A stretch of DNA of 64,000 nucleotides from Alkalibacillus silvisoli (GTDB lineage: Bacteria > Bacillota > Bacilli > Bacillales > Alkalibacillaceae): the NCBI RefSeq assembly GCF_039521975.1, contig NZ_BAAACZ010000009.1, forward strand, positions 1-64,000, given 5' to 3'. Position 1 is the first letter of the stretch. Each line of letters begins with the position of its first letter. The notes under the pieces were generated by a model. It ran no database searches, had not been told where the DNA came from, and saw only the letters and a program-made list of their open reading frames with translations. This document shows positions 34,288-44,410 of the stretch, in pieces. A program made the position numbers and the translations under genes.

Positions 34288-35556
34288 ATGAACATTATTG
34301 AAGATTTAAGATCTAGAGGTCTCATTAACCAAATGACAGATGATGAAGGTCTTGAACAACATTTAAATAAGGAACAAGTTGCATTGTATTGTGGGTTTGA
34401 CCCAACAGCTGACAGTTTGCATATTGGACATTTATTACCGATTTTAATGCTTAAACGCTTTCAAGAAGCTGGACATCGCCCAATTGCTTTAGTTGGTGGG
34501 GGTACAGGACTAATAGGTGATCCGAGTGGTCGTAGTGAAGAGCGTCAATTAAATGAAGAATCAGTGGTACAAGGTTGGGTAAGTAATATAGAAGATCAAT
34601 TATCGAAGTTTATCGATTTTACTGATGATGATAAAGGAGCTAAAGTTGTTAATAACTATGACTGGTTATCTCAAATGTCAGTGATTGATTTACTAAGAGA
34701 TGTTGGTAAGTACTTTAGTGTTAACTATATGTTGGCTAAAGACTCAGTTGAATCAAGAATTGAAAATGGGATTTCTTACACAGAATTCACTTACATGTTA
34801 TTACAGTCTTTGGACTTTTTACGTTTAAATCAAAAGGAAAATGTTACTTTACAAATTGGTGGCAGTGACCAATGGGGTAATATAACAGCTGGTCTTGAAT
34901 TAATTCGTCGCACAAGTCAAGAAGGTGAAGATATTAAAGCATATGGCTTAACTGTCCCTTTAATTACAAAAGCTGACGGTAGTAAATTTGGTAAAACAGC
35001 TGGGGGAGCTATTTGGCTGGATGAGAAGAAAACAAGTCCATACGAGTTTTACCAGTTCTGGGTAAATGCTGATGATCGTGATGTTTTAAAGTTTCTAAAA
35101 TCATTTACTTTCCTTCCACTAGAAGAAATTGAAGAGCTTAAAAAAGAAGTTGAAGAAAGACCAGAACAACGAACTGCACAACGCCGATTAGCAGAAGAAA
35201 TGACAAAGATGGTCCACGGCGAGGAGGCTTTAAATCAAGCTAAGCGAATCACACATGCTTTATTTAAAGGCGATGTCAAACAATTAACGAAAGATGAAGT
35301 TGAAGTAGGATTTAAAGACGTTCCTACTTACAAGTTAGAAGAGTCAGAAAAGGGGTTAGTGGATTTATTAGTTGAAGCTAGTATTTCTTCATCAAAGCGC
35401 CAAGCAAGAGAAGATATTCAAAATGGTGCTATTTACATTAATGATGAAAGACAGCAAGATTTAAAGTATGTGATTAATGCTGATGATCAAATTGACGAAG
35501 CTTTTACAATTATTAGAAGAGGTAAGAAGAAATACTTTTTAATTCGACATATGTAA
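34288..35556 (+). CDS. tyrS: Tyrosyl-tRNA synthetase
   Basis: A 422-residue class I aminoacyl-tRNA synthetase that charges tRNA-Tyr. The HIGH motif is at residues 45-48, and the KMSKS-equivalent KFGKT is at 233-237. The tyrosine pocket segment QIGGSDQWGN is at 189-198. The C-terminal S4-like domain (VDLLVEASISSSKRQAREDI) binds tRNA. AGGAGGT precedes the ATG. Expression is controlled by the upstream T-box. Confidence 0.98.
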   Translation: MNIIEDLRSRGLINQMTDDEGLEQHLNKEQVALYCGFDPTADSLHIGHLLPILMLKRFQEAGHRPIALVGGGTGLIGDPSGRSEERQLNEESVVQGWVSNIEDQLSKFIDFTDDDKGAKVVNNYDWLSQMSVIDLLRDVGKYFSVNYMLAKDSVESRIENGISYTEFTYMLLQSLDFLRLNQKENVTLQIGGSDQWGNITAGLELIRRTSQEGEDIKAYGLTVPLITKADGSKFGKTAGGAIWLDEKKTSPYEFYQFWVNADDRDVLKFLKSFTFLPLEEIEELKKEVEERPEQRTAQRRLAEEMTKMVHGEEALNQAKRITHALFKGDVKQLTKDEVEVGFKDVPTYKLEESEKGLVDLLVEASISSSKRQAREDIQNGAIYINDERQQDLKYVINADDQIDEAFTIIRRGKKKYFLIRHM

Positions 35557-35558
35557 TC

Positions 35559-35600
35559 TAAAAACTAAGGCCTTAAAACTATTTAGGTCTTAGTTTTTAG
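35559..35600 (+). terminator. Terminator after tyrS
   Basis: AAAAACTAAGGCCT pairs with AGGTCTTAGTTTTT with a single mismatch, directly after the tyrS stop codon. Confidence 0.8.
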
Positions 35601-35710
35601 ATTTAATCCTGACTATTGTGATGTGTTTTGTTGACTTTTATGTAAGAGAATAATATGATGTTCATTGTCGTAAATTAATAAAAATGAAATTTAGAAAGGG
35701 GAAGTTTTAA

Positions 35711-37255
35711 TTGAAATATATATTACGAATTAGTCTGTTACCTTTACTATTAATCATATTAGTTGCCTGCGCAGATACTGAAGAAGAACAACAAAGCTTA
35801 TCAATTGATTTAGCTTCATTACCCGCTTCTTTAGACCCGCACGCAGCTAATGATGGTAATTCACTGTATGTCATGACTAATATTTACGATACATTAGTGC
35901 AATTGAATACAGATTTAGAAATAGAGCCTGGATTAGCTACTGAATTAGAGCCAATATCCGAAACAACTTGGGAAGCAGTTATCAGAGAGGGAGTTACTTT
36001 CCATGATGGGGAAGAACTTAACGCAGAAGTTGTCAAAATGAATTTAGATCGTGTATTAGACCCAGAGGTTGGTTCACCATTAAGTTTCTTGTTTGATATG
36101 ATTGAAAGCGTTGAGGTAGTGGATGAATACATAGTTCATATTCATACAGAATATCCTTTTTCAGCTCTTCCAGCTCACTTAGCGCACCCAGGGGGACATA
36201 TGATTAGTCCGAACTCGATTGAACAAGATTATGAAGCAATTGAAAACGGAGAAGACCCTTTGACTCAAGTTAATCAAAACCCGGTTGGAACAGGATACTA
36301 TCAATTTGATGAACGCGTCTCCGGTGAATATATCACTCTAGTTAAAAATGATGATTATTGGGGTGAGTCTGCTAAGGTTGAGATGCTACAATTTAATGCG
36401 GTTCCTGAGGAAAGTACTCGCGTGGCAGAATTATTAGCGGATGAAGCTGAAATTATCTATCCAGTTAATACAAGTGATGTATCGACCATTAATGAATCAG
36501 AAGAAGGATATGTAAAGGAATCTGAAAGTGCGAGCATGTCTTATTTAGGTTTTAATGTAGAAAAAGAGCCATTAGACGACGCGCGCGTCCGAAATGCAAT
36601 CCATATGGCTATAGATAAAGAAGGGCTTGTTGAAGGTTTAATGGATGACATTCCGTTACCTGCTATTGGACCATTAGCGCCGACTGTGTTTGGATATAGT
36701 GATGAGGTTGATTCTGTAGATTATAATATAGACGAAGCCAAAAGCTTATTGGAAGAAGCGGGACATGAAGAAGGTTTTAGTATTGATGTATATGTATATG
36801 ACCGTACAACAACAGATACGGCAGTTTATGTTCAGTCAGAGCTAGAGGAGTTAAATATCGAGGTGAACATAGAGCAATTAGAAATGGGCGCATATCTTGA
36901 TTTAACAGCTCAAGGTGAGCACGATATGTTAATTGGCAGTTGGGGAACAGTTACCTTAGATGCCGATTATGGATTATATCCAATGTTCCATTCAGAGAAT
37001 GTAGGTTCACCAGGCAATCGTTCTTTCTTTAGTCATGAAGAGGTTGATCAATTATTAGAAGAAGCCCGTCAATCTACTGATGATGAGGAAAGGTTAGAAT
37101 TATATCACGAAATTCAACAAATTATTATTGATGAATCCCCAATAGTTCCTCTATACCATTCCGTTTTATTGGCTGGGTTGAGTGAAGACATCGAAGGATT
37201 CTTTCAATTTCCGAGTAGCTTCCCTTATTTAAGGGATGTAGAGTTTGTAGAGTAA
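35711..37255 (+). CDS. ABC transporter substrate-binding lipoprotein (peptide/nickel family 5)
   Basis: A 514-residue family-5 solute-binding protein. The signal peptide ends in the lipobox LVAC (lipidated Cys20). The mature protein has the usual TWEAVIREGVTFHDGEELNA and NPVGTGYYQF segments and the ESPIVPLYHS end. Ligands in this family include oligopeptides, nickel, haem and glutathione; none can be assigned here. TTG 35711 with AAAGGGG upstream is the start. No permease or ATPase genes are adjacent, so it is an orphan that must use a transporter encoded elsewhere. Confidence 0.9.
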   Translation: MKYILRISLLPLLLIILVACADTEEEQQSLSIDLASLPASLDPHAANDGNSLYVMTNIYDTLVQLNTDLEIEPGLATELEPISETTWEAVIREGVTFHDGEELNAEVVKMNLDRVLDPEVGSPLSFLFDMIESVEVVDEYIVHIHTEYPFSALPAHLAHPGGHMISPNSIEQDYEAIENGEDPLTQVNQNPVGTGYYQFDERVSGEYITLVKNDDYWGESAKVEMLQFNAVPEESTRVAELLADEAEIIYPVNTSDVSTINESEEGYVKESESASMSYLGFNVEKEPLDDARVRNAIHMAIDKEGLVEGLMDDIPLPAIGPLAPTVFGYSDEVDSVDYNIDEAKSLLEEAGHEEGFSIDVYVYDRTTTDTAVYVQSELEELNIEVNIEQLEMGAYLDLTAQGEHDMLIGSWGTVTLDADYGLYPMFHSENVGSPGNRSFFSHEEVDQLLEEARQSTDDEERLELYHEIQQIIIDESPIVPLYHSVLLAGLSEDIEGFFQFPSSFPYLRDVEFVE

Positions 37256-37283
37256 GGCTAGGACAAATTTAGTTGTCATAATA

Positions 37284-37327
37284 AAAATCCGAACGGTTCA
37301 TCATATATGAACTCGTTCGGATTTTTT
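37284..37327. terminator. Bidirectional terminator (CCGAACG-type arms)
   Basis: AAAATCCGAACG and its complement, with inner GTTCA/TGAAC pairing, lie between convergent genes ending at 37255 and 37367. T runs on the plus side and on the minus side make it bidirectional. Outer arms are the same as those of the terminator at 9847. Confidence 0.85.
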
Positions 37328-37366
37328 GCGTTACGTTATCACTACATCAACCGTTGTCTAGACTTC

Positions 37367-40186
37367 TTATTCTAAACTATTTAATAAAGATTCAATTTCA
37401 TTCATAATTTGACCAGCACCTTCCCAATCTCCATTTGAAAGTGCATTTTGATAGTCTTCAAATAATCCTGAAAGCTCTTGTAAAGACTCCTCAGCATCAC
37501 TAGATGGCATAGTTGGTTGTTCAGTTTCAGACTCTTCATCAAAATCAAGGTCTTCTTCAAGGTCAGCTTCTTCATCAATATCACCAATTTCATCATCTAA
37601 ATCAATATCATCATCAACATCCGCCATATTACCAGGCGCCCCTGCTTCAACTAGGTCTAAAATACGCTCTAATGATTCTTCAAAAGTCGCTTCCATGACA
37701 ATGTAATCCCCGTAAGCGACAATGACCTGCTTCACTTCTGGTAAAGAAGTTGCGTTAGCTGATTCGATATAAATTGGTTCAACATACATCATTGTATCTT
37801 CAATCGGAATCGTTAATAGATTTCCTCTAATGACACTTGATCCCCCTTGTGACCACAAGTTCAATTCTTGGGAAATTCGACTATCTTGATTAATTCGATT
37901 TTCGATTTGTTGTGGTCCATATACATTACGTTGTTTCGGGAATTCATAAACCATTAATTCTCCGTAATTCTCTCCATCATTTCGAGCTCCCATCCATGCA
38001 ATCATGTTTTGTCGATTGCGAGGAGTGTATGGTGTCATTAAAATGAATTCTTCAAAATCCTGTTCTGGTAATTGCATCGTAATATAGTAAGGTTCCATCG
38101 TAATATCGTGATCATAATAACGTTCAGTTGCAAACTCCCAAGCATCCTCACGATTATAGAAGACTTCTAAGTTACTCATATGATACGTACCATACATGTC
38201 TGCTTGAATGGTGAATAAGTCAACTGGATACCGGAAATGAGCCTGAACATCTTCTGGGATGTCAGTTGTAAAAAGGTCAGGAAAGATGTTTTGATAAGTT
38301 TGTAGTAATGGCTCATCATCTTCTACGACAAAGAAGTCAACTTCACCAGTATACGCATCTACCATAACTTTAACTGAATTTCTAATATAATTGTTTTCAC
38401 CATCATATGACTCTGAATATGGATGATTATCAGCTATTAAATAGGCATCAATTAACCAAGCTAACGATCCATCTTCTCTGACAAAAATATAAGGGTCTTG
38501 ATCATAAGTTAAAAATGGTGCAATTCGTTCAACACGATCCATAATATTACGCGTAGCTAACAGCTGACTTTCATCATTTAGCTGGTCAGATACAAGCATT
38601 CTAAACGACCCTTCATCAATAGCAAATAAAAGTCGATTAATTCCGCTTAATGACACACCTGCCTCAGCACTATAACGATACGACATATTTTCATCACCAG
38701 TAGGGTAATCAAACTCATCCACTTCAGTATTGACGATTACATTTTGCGAATGCTCTTCACCGAAATATATTTGAGGACGTGTAACATCAATATCTCCTTC
38801 AGGTGGTAAGTCTTGTAAGATGTATTCTGGTTGTCCTTGTTCTGTAATTTCATTCACATGACTCATCGTTACGCCATAACCATGTGTATAACGTAAGTTT
38901 TCATTCACCCAAGTTCTTGCTTGGTCAGGTAAGTCAGAAGTATTTAACTCTCTTGCTCCGATAAATACTTGTTGATATTCACCATCAATATAGTAGCGAT
39001 CAATGTCTACATCATTGAATTGATAATAGTTTCTAAATGTTTGTAACTGATTATAAACATCTAAAATGGGTCTTGAGTCATTTATTCTTACATTATCAAT
39101 CGTCAACTGATTTCGCTCGATCATGTCTTCATCTAATGATTGGTTTCCTGGATGCTGCTCAGTTGTGATGTCATTTAAATCATAAGCATCTAACGTATAA
39201 TCTAAATTGTGCTGTAAATAAGGTTCCTCACGATGATATTCATTAGGTGAAACGACATAGTTTTGAACAGCTGCAGACACTAACTGGCCAGCAAGTGCTA
39301 CGGTAATATATAAAGCAATAGGAATAGCCATCCAAATTAGATTACCTTTAATTAAGGCAACAATGAGGATTATAACTCCAATAATCGCTACACCGGCTAA
39401 GACATAAGCTTTTGGAATATTAACGACATCATCTGTATAACTTAAGCCGTGTACAACACTCGTTTGAAAGATATTAACTTGGTTAGTTAGAAGCGTGCCA
39501 TATGGCTCAAGTAAATGATTACCTGCAATAAATAAACCAATTAATGAGATGCTAATGCCTAAATGTAACTGAGCTGAACGACTTTCACGATACATGTTAA
39601 ATACCGAATAAGCTAAGGCAACAATGATTGTCATGAAAATTGTTAGCCCTAATAAGAGGTTAATAATAAGCTCTAAAAATGGTAAGACATAAATGTAAAA
39701 TGAAATATCTAAGTTAAAATATGGATCTGTTTGATTAAAGCTTTCATAATTTAAAGCTTTTAGAGTTGGCTCCCAACCAATCCCTTGTACCATTGAAGTA
39801 CCAATAATACCAAAAACAATTGCAATACCAATGATGATCGAATAGGCTGACTTTTTGTTTAATAATATATTTGGAATCATCGAATGGTTTAAAAAGAGTA
39901 CATATGATCTGTGAATCCAAAAAAGTGTTATAAATGTAATGACAAAATATAACACAAAGCCGATAGCTCCAAGTGAGAAGCGGCTAAATAATATCGTTGT
40001 ATAGACTTGTTCAAATCCAACAGAACCCATCCATATGTATTCCGTAATCCAATTCAAACTTAGAAGTCCGATTACAATCAATGGAATGACAATAAGTCCA
40101 ATCCATTTTAAAGGATTTAGAAACTTTTTTAAGTTCTCTTTTTGTTTTCTATTTAATTTGGTGTAGAAGTCTTCCTCTCTCCCCAT
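37367..40186 (-). CDS. UPF0182 family membrane protein
   Basis: A 939-residue protein with about seven hydrophobic segments in the first 310 residues, then a large domain probably outside the membrane (from HREEPYLQHNLDYTLDAY onward). This is the UPF0182 layout, with conserved LRYTHGYGVTMS and PRPQIYFGE-like segments. Near the C-terminus (about 835-885) is a highly acidic insert rich in Asp and Glu, followed by a helical end. No function is established. The ATG lies just after a GGGGG-rich site. Monocistronic by context. Confidence 0.88.
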   Translation of the reverse strand: MGREEDFYTKLNRKQKENLKKFLNPLKWIGLIVIPLIVIGLLSLNWITEYIWMGSVGFEQVYTTILFSRFSLGAIGFVLYFVITFITLFWIHRSYVLFLNHSMIPNILLNKKSAYSIIIGIAIVFGIIGTSMVQGIGWEPTLKALNYESFNQTDPYFNLDISFYIYVLPFLELIINLLLGLTIFMTIIVALAYSVFNMYRESRSAQLHLGISISLIGLFIAGNHLLEPYGTLLTNQVNIFQTSVVHGLSYTDDVVNIPKAYVLAGVAIIGVIILIVALIKGNLIWMAIPIALYITVALAGQLVSAAVQNYVVSPNEYHREEPYLQHNLDYTLDAYDLNDITTEQHPGNQSLDEDMIERNQLTIDNVRINDSRPILDVYNQLQTFRNYYQFNDVDIDRYYIDGEYQQVFIGARELNTSDLPDQARTWVNENLRYTHGYGVTMSHVNEITEQGQPEYILQDLPPEGDIDVTRPQIYFGEEHSQNVIVNTEVDEFDYPTGDENMSYRYSAEAGVSLSGINRLLFAIDEGSFRMLVSDQLNDESQLLATRNIMDRVERIAPFLTYDQDPYIFVREDGSLAWLIDAYLIADNHPYSESYDGENNYIRNSVKVMVDAYTGEVDFFVVEDDEPLLQTYQNIFPDLFTTDIPEDVQAHFRYPVDLFTIQADMYGTYHMSNLEVFYNREDAWEFATERYYDHDITMEPYYITMQLPEQDFEEFILMTPYTPRNRQNMIAWMGARNDGENYGELMVYEFPKQRNVYGPQQIENRINQDSRISQELNLWSQGGSSVIRGNLLTIPIEDTMMYVEPIYIESANATSLPEVKQVIVAYGDYIVMEATFEESLERILDLVEAGAPGNMADVDDDIDLDDEIGDIDEEADLEEDLDFDEESETEQPTMPSSDAEESLQELSGLFEDYQNALSNGDWEGAGQIMNEIESLLNSLE

Positions 40187-40384
40187 ATAATCCCCCTTTT
40201 TTATAAATCCAAATAAAATTATACCAAATTAGAACTGCGGATTATAGTTTAAAAATTAAACTATATTTTTTGATTTAAAGTACATAATAATAATGTTAAT
40301 CATTCCAGTTTAAACAAAGTGAGCTAAGGTAATTAAGTAAGTATAAGTTAGGTTCTTAAATTATACGATATTAGGAGTTCAAAG

Positions 40385-41857
40385 ATGATGAAACTAGAAG
40401 AGACATTAACTAGAGTAGATTATAAATTAAGAGGAGTGGATATAGCAGGGCTTACAATTAATGATATCACTGATCATTCAGGTCAGGTTAAACAAGGGTC
40501 GCTGTTTGTAGCCATTGATGGTTATACAGCCGATGGTCATGAGTTTATTGACCAGGCTGTTAAACTGGGGGCCGTTGCTGTTATAGGCGAGAAATCGGTT
40601 CCAAATTTATCTGTGCCATACATAGAAGTCAATAACAGTCGCGAAGCAATAGGGCAAATAGCTAAGGCATTTTACCGTGATCCCTTACAATATAAAAAAG
40701 TCATAGGGGTTACCGGTACAAATGGAAAAACGACGACTAGTCATTTAATACATCATTTATTGCAAAGTAGTGGTGTGTCTACGTCATTAATTGGTACAGC
40801 GAGGTGTGTTATTAATTCAGAAACATTCACCAACTCACAAACCACCCCTAGTGTTTTAGAGTTGTATAAACATTTTTATAATAGCCATGATGATGTCGTT
40901 GTATTAGAGGTGTCTTCACATGGATTAGCACAATACAGACTTGTAGGTGTACAGTTTGATTATGCGATTTTTACTAACTTAACTTATGAACATTTAGATT
41001 ATCATAAAGATATGGAAGAATATTATAGTGTGAAGAAGCAATTATTTAACCAACTAACCCCAAAAGGTCAAGCTATTGTGAATATAGATAATGAATGGGG
41101 AAAACGTTTATACCATGAATTGAAGCAAGAAAATAAAGAGTGTATAGGAATTGGAAGACAAACAAGTGCAGATGTCGTCATGAAAGAATTAGTAAGTGTA
41201 GGCAATCCAAGTGTAACAATCCAATTGAATCATGAAACATACCACTTAACTTGGTCCATGTTAGGCATTCATAATTTATATAACCTTGTACTCGCTTATA
41301 TTACAGGTTCGGCCATTTTAAAAAAGCATGAACAGTTGCAGCAGTTATTACCAGCTTTTCCGGGGGTTCCTGGTCGCTTTGAACATTCAGAGTTACCAAG
41401 TGGTTCTAAGGTCGTCATCGATTACGCACACACACCAGATGCCATTAAAGAGGTGCTACTGACGATTAATGAAGCAAAGCCTAAACGAGTGACTCATATT
41501 TTAGGCTTTAAAGCAAATCGGGATGAAAGTAAAAGAGAAGATATGATTAAAAATTCTTTAGAGTATAGTGATGTCACAATCTTAACAACAGGTGACTTAG
41601 ATGATTTCTCTCAACAGGAGATGACGAGTCATTTAAATCAGTATAAAACAGAATTTAGTAAAGATCAGATTGAAGTTGTTGAAAACAGACTAGAAGCAAT
41701 TAAAGGTGCCCTCACAAATTCTCATAAAGATGATTGGGTTGTAATCACGGGTCAAGGACATAAACAATATCAACAACCTAATGAGTTGAGAACACAGTCT
41801 GATCAAGAAACAATCGAATACTTAAGAAAGCACCTGTCAGTGGAACAGCCTTATTAG
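40385..41857 (+). CDS. MurE-like Mur ligase lacking the DNPR motif
   Basis: A 490-residue Mur-ligase-family protein with the three MurE domains. The UDP-binding N-domain has KQGSLFVAIDGYTADGHEF, the ATP loop GTNGKTTT is at 111-118, the lysine to be carbamylated is in YSVKKQLF near 217, and DYAHTPD is at 346-352. In diaminopimelate-specific MurE a DNPR motif contacts the third amino acid; here the aligned stretch is TTGDLDDF (401-408). The protein therefore probably adds a different amino acid or acts on a different substrate. It is a lone gene far from a dcw cluster. The main murE is presumably elsewhere. Confidence 0.85.
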   Translation: MMKLEETLTRVDYKLRGVDIAGLTINDITDHSGQVKQGSLFVAIDGYTADGHEFIDQAVKLGAVAVIGEKSVPNLSVPYIEVNNSREAIGQIAKAFYRDPLQYKKVIGVTGTNGKTTTSHLIHHLLQSSGVSTSLIGTARCVINSETFTNSQTTPSVLELYKHFYNSHDDVVVLEVSSHGLAQYRLVGVQFDYAIFTNLTYEHLDYHKDMEEYYSVKKQLFNQLTPKGQAIVNIDNEWGKRLYHELKQENKECIGIGRQTSADVVMKELVSVGNPSVTIQLNHETYHLTWSMLGIHNLYNLVLAYITGSAILKKHEQLQQLLPAFPGVPGRFEHSELPSGSKVVIDYAHTPDAIKEVLLTINEAKPKRVTHILGFKANRDESKREDMIKNSLEYSDVTILTTGDLDDFSQQEMTSHLNQYKTEFSKDQIEVVENRLEAIKGALTNSHKDDWVVITGQGHKQYQQPNELRTQSDQETIEYLRKHLSVEQPY

Positions 41858-41883
41858 TAGTAAAATTACTAGTAAGGCTTTTG
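41847..41883 (+). terminator. Terminator overlapping the end of the MurE-like gene
   Basis: AGCCTTATTAGTA pairs with TACTAGTAAGGCT (one G-T pair) and four T residues follow. The left arm contains the stop codon. Confidence 0.75.
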
Positions 41884-41994
41884 ATTTGTTCTTTTGAAAA
41901 TAATCATAATTTTGGTAATATAATGAATGTAGGTTAAACTCTATCAATTTAAGGTGTGTTAATTAAGCGGTATATATTACAGGTGGGATGACGA

Positions 41995-43200
41995 ATGAAA
42001 AGATTTGGTTTCATTTTAATCATTGTTTGCGGAATTTTTGTAGGTTGTCAAAGTAAGAGTAGCAACGTCTATGACTTTCAAGATTACAAGGATTACTCAT
42101 TTATTGACGATTATATAGAAGATAAGCAGGTCGTATTGTTAGGGGAATCAAGCCATTGGACTCAGGATTTTACTGAGGTAGGTGTCGATTTAGTACGGTA
42201 CTTACATGAACACCATGATTTCTCTATACTAGCTCTGGAAACGAGTAAAGCTGAACTGGAATATTTTACTGAAAATCTGGAGCCGTTAAATCGTAATCAA
42301 GATTTTGAATATGCTGTTCTTGAATCATGGGTGAATGATGAGATGGCATCTTTAGCGCAATATGCTTCTGATACAGGTGGTTTTGAGATGAAGGGCTTAG
42401 ATTGGATTCCTGTAAGTTCACACCCTAATGAAGGTATTTTACAACATATTATAAGCGAAATGAATGAAATTGACCCTGACTTAGGTAATCAATTCGCATT
42501 AGCTGAATCGACTTTTACAAAACACATACCAAGGCTATATTTTGAAGTACTGAGCATTGACCATAATTATATTGATGAACTTCTAGAGTCGTATCAACTC
42601 ATCACAGAAACGGAATATTTCAGTCAACTAGATTCAACTATTCAAACATTTATTGATGACCGAATTTATGTATTAAAACGCGTACTTAATGAGGACTATT
42701 TAGCTGATTATAAGATTAATGATGATTTTCAAGATATATATTCTCGGCGGGGATTAGGGATGCTTCATGAATTGGAAAATATAATGGATGAACACCCTCA
42801 TGAAAAAGTGATCATTTGGGCACATAATGGTCATATTCAAAAAGAGTTTAGTCAAATTAATAATATAGATACTAATTTAGCGGATATTTTTCAGGAAACC
42901 CCTCTGGTATTTGGTTCTTTAGTTGATCGCGAGTTAGATTTAGAAACTTATTATATAGGCATGTATTTTAATGAAGGTGAGTTGGTGAGCCAAGGAGATG
43001 TAGAGCGGAAGGAAGAAGAGGGGTTCTTAGAATATGAATTGAGTTTGTATAATTACGATCGGCTTTTTGTCGATTTACATTCAAAATCATGGGCAGAAGA
43101 GCTTAGGATTGCGCATGATGATGGTGTGTATCAATATGAGATGGTACCTTCTGAACAATATGATGGTCTCATTTATATTGATACAGTAACTTCTCATTAA
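41995..43200 (+). CDS. Erythromycin-esterase-like lipoprotein
   Basis: A 401-residue protein with a lipoprotein signal (lipobox FVGC, Cys18) and an erythromycin esterase (EreA/B-like) domain. Family motifs are GESSHW at 50-55, the LALETSK segment near 78-84 and the late IIWAHNGHIQ. These provide the catalytic His/Glu set of the family. Many homologues are not resistance enzymes, and surface anchoring argues for another hydrolase role. GGTGGGATGACGA lies before the ATG. It stands alone between terminators. Confidence 0.85.
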   Translation: MKRFGFILIIVCGIFVGCQSKSSNVYDFQDYKDYSFIDDYIEDKQVVLLGESSHWTQDFTEVGVDLVRYLHEHHDFSILALETSKAELEYFTENLEPLNRNQDFEYAVLESWVNDEMASLAQYASDTGGFEMKGLDWIPVSSHPNEGILQHIISEMNEIDPDLGNQFALAESTFTKHIPRLYFEVLSIDHNYIDELLESYQLITETEYFSQLDSTIQTFIDDRIYVLKRVLNEDYLADYKINDDFQDIYSRRGLGMLHELENIMDEHPHEKVIIWAHNGHIQKEFSQINNIDTNLADIFQETPLVFGSLVDRELDLETYYIGMYFNEGELVSQGDVERKEEEGFLEYELSLYNYDRLFVDLHSKSWAEELRIAHDDGVYQYEMVPSEQYDGLIYIDTVTSH

Positions 43201-43213
43201 TTATAGGTTTGTT

Positions 43214-43254
43214 TAGGCTTACGGTGCTAATCTTAGTCAGTAAGTCCTTTTTTG
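43214..43254 (+). terminator. Putative terminator after the esterase-like gene
   Basis: AGGCTTAC and GTAAGTCCT form an imperfect stem with a long loop followed by six T residues, 14 bp past the stop codon. Confidence 0.5.
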
Positions 43255-43313
43255 GTTAAATTTATAAAATTAGTTTAAATTATTGATAGAACAAAATAAT
43301 AGGAGAACTATAA

Positions 43314-44231
43314 ATGACAAAACATTTGGTTGAGCAACGTTATATTAAGTGGTCAATTTACGCCATTACTGTGTTTGCAGTAATTTCTTTTGTTTTAGGT
43401 TTATTGTTACAATCACAAGTTATTCTATTTGATGGGCTTTACTCGATTATTAGTGTGTTTTTATCTTTCTTTGCCCTGGTGGCTTTCAAGTTTATGAATA
43501 AGTCTGATTCTCACCGATTTCCTTTTGGAAAAGATGTCATTGAGCCGATGGTGATTATCGTTAAATATTTTGCGATTATCGTTTTAATTTCTGGGTCGAT
43601 CATTGCAGCAGTTATCGCATTGTTTCAAGGTGGTAGACCCGTTTCAATTGGGGCTGGGTTAGCTTATTCTACTTTTTCATCTATCTTTTGTTATATTGTT
43701 TATAAATTTCTATCTACAAAAGGTCGTGAAATTAAATCTAACCTATTAAGAGTAGAGGCGAATGAGTGGTATTTGGACACACTTGTTAGTTTTGGGGTAT
43801 TGATTGGCTTTATGATTGGTTTCGTTCTTCAATTCATACCTATGCTAGAGCCATATATTGTATATGTTGACCCAGTATTAATGATTGTAATTTCATTATA
43901 TTTTTTGAAGTGGCCAATTATTGAAATACGACAATCTATGTATGAAATTCTTGATATGCGACCACTTGATGGAAAGCCCGAGTTCGTCGAAGAAAAAGTT
44001 GACCAAATTAGAGAATTAAATGGAATAGAAGAGTCTTATGTACGTGTTTCTAAAGTGGGGAAAACACTGTGGGTTGATGTGAATTTTTTAGTTCAACAGC
44101 AAGGGGTGGTGGATACAATTGATGAACAAGACCGTATCAGAAATGAAATTTATCAAAAAATAACTGAACTAGAAGTAGAGAAAAAATGGTTAACGGTTGC
44201 ATTTACTAAAGAACGTGATTGGGCGGTTTAG
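43314..44231 (+). CDS. Cation diffusion facilitator family transporter
   Basis: A 305-residue membrane protein with about six membrane segments and a C-terminal cytoplasmic domain, of the CDF family that exports divalent metals in exchange for protons. Asp40 in LFDGLYS and His67 in SHRFPFGKD match the usual N-terminal metal-site region. The TM5 site reads NEWYLDTLVS and not the common HxxxD, so metal preference cannot be inferred. AGGAG precedes the ATG. It is convergent with rpsD. Confidence 0.85.
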   Translation: MTKHLVEQRYIKWSIYAITVFAVISFVLGLLLQSQVILFDGLYSIISVFLSFFALVAFKFMNKSDSHRFPFGKDVIEPMVIIVKYFAIIVLISGSIIAAVIALFQGGRPVSIGAGLAYSTFSSIFCYIVYKFLSTKGREIKSNLLRVEANEWYLDTLVSFGVLIGFMIGFVLQFIPMLEPYIVYVDPVLMIVISLYFLKWPIIEIRQSMYEILDMRPLDGKPEFVEEKVDQIRELNGIEESYVRVSKVGKTLWVDVNFLVQQQGVVDTIDEQDRIRNEIYQKITELEVEKKWLTVAFTKERDWAV

Positions 44232-44358
44232 TAATTGGGGTTGCTAGCGTATTTGAAACGGCTTGCTCTTTGGATAGACCAGTATTTTGTTCATTCGGGT
44301 TCGTTGTCATACAATTATTAATAACAGATAACCATGCAATAAAACTATAACACACTAA

Positions 44359-44400
44359 AAAACATCCCAACCATTGTTTGAAATGGTTGGGATGTTTTCG
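44359..44400. terminator. Bidirectional terminator between CDF gene and rpsD
   Basis: A perfect 15-bp stem (AAAACATCCCAACCA and complement) with a 10-nt loop sits between the convergent genes, 10 bp past the rpsD stop. It has A and T tails for both directions. Confidence 0.9.
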
Positions 44401-44410
44401 TTTGTAGATC

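Noticed and set aside
41995..43200. Reading the esterase-like gene as macrolide resistance
   Set aside because: It is a lipid-anchored family member without mobile or resistance context, and many homologues have other roles.
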